This document shows, one piece after another, positions 62,141 to 64,000 of a stretch of 64,000 bases of DNA (the first letter of the stretch is position 1; each line of letters starts with the position of its first letter). The notes beneath the pieces were generated by a model, which searched no databases, was not told where the DNA came from, and worked only from the letters and a program-made list of their open reading frames with translations. This DNA is from Hymenoscyphus infarciens. Lineage: Eukaryota > Ascomycota > Leotiomycetes > Helotiales > Helotiaceae. Both the position numbers and the translations under genes were made by a program. The stretch is from positions 1 to 64,000 of the forward strand of contig LLCB01000099.1 in NCBI GenBank assembly GCA_001414345.1. Reading direction: 5' to 3'.

Positions 62141-62625
62141 TCAAACAAACTTCGGATCCGGCCCATCCTTCTTCTAATAAGAACTCACCTTAGCATTCTT
62201 CTCAGCCTTATCAAGCGTCTTATAATCCCCCGTCAACTTATAAAAACTAGCACTCATCCGCATGACCTTCCCCCTTAATTGCAGCAAACTCCACCCTCCC
62301 GAAGTCATCGTTTTAAGCGCATCCTTCTGTTTAATAATAATATAAACCCTCCCCGTGACATGTTCCGCAAAAACCTTGGAGAGATTATCTTTAAATTGAT
62401 CGATGGCGGCTTGATCCAAAACATCACTATTCTTTTCACTCTCAGGGGACCTCCTAGATTATGTCAATAGATAAGGCCAGTGAATAGCAACTTGGGTTGT
62501 GCGAGGTTTAAGCGAAGACGCGCTTTTATCGACAACCACGACACCTCGACCTCCAAATTCTTCCTCTATCACGCTAAACACACTCCAAACTAGGAGGACC
62601 ACTTGCTTGCGTCTCGGTCGGCCAT
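62141..62625 (-). CDS. Small hypothetical protein of about 100 aa, 3' end uncertain
   Basis: Minus strand. Exon 2 (62,453 to 62,174) is well supported by its coding character: LDQAAIDQFKDNLSKVF, RVYIIIKQKDALK, GWSLLQLRGKVMRMSASFYKL. A plausible first exon 62,625-62,603 starts MADRDASK with AAAAA before the ATG and joins in phase, but its donor (GTGGTC) is poor. The frame meets TAG at 62,174-62,176; after it the same frame continues KKDGPDPKFV to TGA at 62,141. Either the TAG is a CAG-to-TAG mutation that shortens a 110-residue protein by 11, or GTGAGT at the AK codons is a donor whose downstream exon was lost to transposon debris. Soluble, alpha/beta in character, no signal peptide. Not recognised; a faint likeness to SRP14 is not convincing. 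Confidence 0.6.
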
Positions 62626-62812
62626 TTTTTCGGTTGCTACGAAACAAATCTTAGTCTCCATCCACGCCCATTTTACGAACTCCCATCACTGTCGCACACA
62701 CGCTGAGACCTTGCGAGTTGACGTCGCGTCACGGGCCCACCTACCACTTTCCAACTCGACAAGTCACCAGCATCTTTGCGCATACCACCCTCTTTACACC
62801 CCAAAGGAAGTG
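62626..62812. promoter_or_regulatory. Divergent promoter shared by the small protein and the BTB gene
   Basis: The 187 bp between the two proposed start codons is normal-composition DNA. The genes are transcribed away from each other, so regulatory sites must be shared or overlap. No specific binding site was recognised. Confidence 0.4.
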
Positions 62813-63361
62813 ATGGCTTTCGCCATGGCCGAAGTCGATTTTTCCAGCGAGGACAGAGCCATCTTAAAGATCAATCTGGTGGCCCTGGCCAAAAAATACC
62901 CACCAAACATCCTGGAAACCGTGACAGAAGTTTTTGATGAAGAAGGAGATGTCATTCTCCAGCTTACCAAAACATCTTTCGCTTGGAGTTACTTTGTGTA
63001 CTCCGGCCTCAGAACCTCCGACACGCCAAACAAACGACTCAAGATATCCGCCACATCAAGTGTCCCAGCCGTGACAGCTCCAAGCAAGCACCTACCTCAC
63101 ATAGTATAGTACCGGTTTGTGGTATCTTCCAAGCAGTTGGGTGTATCGCCGGTCTTTAAAGGCATGTTGAGAGCTGGATTTAGAGAGGGGGATGAATTTC
63201 GGTCAAAGGGCAAAGTTGAGATACCACTTCAGGGGGACTGTCCCGACGCCTTTCGAATCGTATTAAACGTCATCCATGGAAAAGTGCACTTGCTTCCAGA
63301 TTCGGTAGAGTTGGACCTTTTAGCCAACCTTGCCGTAGCAATTGACCAGTGTAGTCGATAG
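62813..63361 (+). pseudogene. BTB/POZ domain protein, truncated at its 3' end
   Basis: From ATG 62,813 (or 62,825, MAEVDF) the frame reads a helical N-terminus, then VFDEEGDVILQL (usual DP.GDV.L), an interruption, then YRFVVSSKQLGVSPVFKGMLRAGFREG, VEIPLQGDCPDAFRIVLNVIHGKV and LDLLANLAVAIDQC. This is the BTB fold (usual VSSK.L...SPVF..M....F.EG ... DDP.AF..LL..IHG). TAG at 63,107-63,109 breaks the frame; a 114-nt intron (62,996-63,109, GTGTAC to ATAG) would remove it, or CAG has become TAG. The frame stops at 63,361, where AT-rich repeat DNA starts and the family normally continues (..DKY.C..A). So the C-terminal part is lost. Fungal BTB proteins often act as adaptors or transcription-linked factors. 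Confidence 0.72.
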
Positions 63362-64000
63362 TATTATCGTGATAAAATACTACAGTATTTTAGATTAATA
63401 TATTATCATGATATCCCAGTAGTACGTATCCAAATACGCTATAATACGATCGTAATATCGTGATATCATACGGTATATCTTTTAATAACTCGTAAGCGCT
63501 AAAACCCACTTTTTCTCAAAATGAGGCTATTCACACTTTTTCTATATACTCTTTTATCACTTACTTATTAGACTAAAATAATTTTTATTCATCGATTTGG
63601 TTAATATTTGCCTGTAATTAAAGGGTAAAACTTAGTAGAATTCAATACACTAGTTTATTATATTCTAGCTAGTAATCTAACGTCGAATTAGTACTTAGTA
63701 TTAAGAGATTTCTAGACATGTTTTCATCTCGCACAGGCCACCTTTTTAACCTTATAATATTTAGGTTAATTTAAGAGCTATTTATATGATTCTTTTTTTA
63801 AAATACTCTATTTAAATAGATCTATAATTCTAGCTATTCAGCTGTATATTTTTTGTATTATACGTTGTACTATATAAAGCTAAAATAAAAGGCTGAAAAG
63901 AAGTAGAGTAAAAACCAGGGTAAAAAGCTTAAATATTATGGCTTAGCAACACCACGATATTATCATAATATCGATTAAAATACCAACAATATAAAGGATA
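63354..64000. repeat. AT-rich repeat at the end of the BTB gene, partly palindromic
   Basis: Composition changes sharply at about 63,355. Short palindromes around TATCGTGATA, ATATTATCATGATAT and ATATCGTGATATCAT lie at 63,362-63,470. The end of the window (63,950-63,990, CGATATTATCATAATATCG and AAAATACC) is an imperfect inverted counterpart of 63,385-63,425. It may be an inverted-repeat transposon running past the window edge. No coding region. Confidence 0.45.

Noticed and set aside
62174..62453. SRP14-like protein
   Set aside because: Only a vague VYI..K pattern is shared; the rest of the SRP14 motifs (for example the VVxxxxxxKF core) are not seen.

Overview
This 64 kb window comes from a filamentous ascomycete (Pezizomycotina). 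The genes carry short introns with GTRNGT donors and CTRAC-type branch sites, and a Sen1 helicase, a fungal sugar transporter of the alpha-glucoside permease type and a fungal BTB protein are present. More than half of the window is AT-rich DNA in which CA and TG dinucleotides are almost absent while some CG survives. This is the signature of saturated repeat-induced point mutation (RIP) acting on CpA. The two-speed layout (GC-balanced gene islands cut off sharply by RIP-mutated transposon blocks) is common in plant-associated Leotiomycetes and Dothideomycetes; I lean weakly to Leotiomycetes.

Layout. 1-11.8 kb: decayed transposons, namely the 3' end of a Ty3/gypsy chromovirus (integrase plus chromodomain), a Ty1/copia element on the minus strand, a Fot1/pogo-type transposase and a small inverted-repeat element. 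11.8-23.3 kb: gene island with SEN1 (four exons, 1,985 aa) and a 724-aa serine-rich protein of unknown function with a C-terminal coiled coil. 23.3-44.3 kb: transposon block that can be dissected to the base: a 5.8 kb Ty3/gypsy element split by a complete 6.16 kb Ty1/copia element, a 2.1 kb internally deleted copy of the same copia family in opposite orientation, and a 938 bp miniature element with 111-112 bp terminal direct repeats. Each has matching 5-bp target duplications. 44.5-46.5 kb: a five-exon MFS sugar/H+ symporter (539 aa, minus strand), with a cluster of four evenly spaced CCCCAG sites upstream.

48.9-58.1 kb: second dissectable block, with three members of one hAT family (8-bp target duplications), one carrying a nested foldback element and one sitting inside another inverted-repeat element, plus a TA-flanked inverted-repeat element. 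58.2-64 kb: small island with a frameshifted pseudogene, a 181-aa secreted protein (four exons), two more TA-flanked miniature elements, a ~100-aa unknown protein whose 3' end meets transposon debris, and a BTB protein cut off where AT-rich repeat DNA begins.

The genes do not form one pathway. What links the window is the interplay of transposition, nesting, RIP and erosion of genes at the edges of the islands. All coordinates and exon joins come from reading the sequence; no database search or computed alignment was possible.
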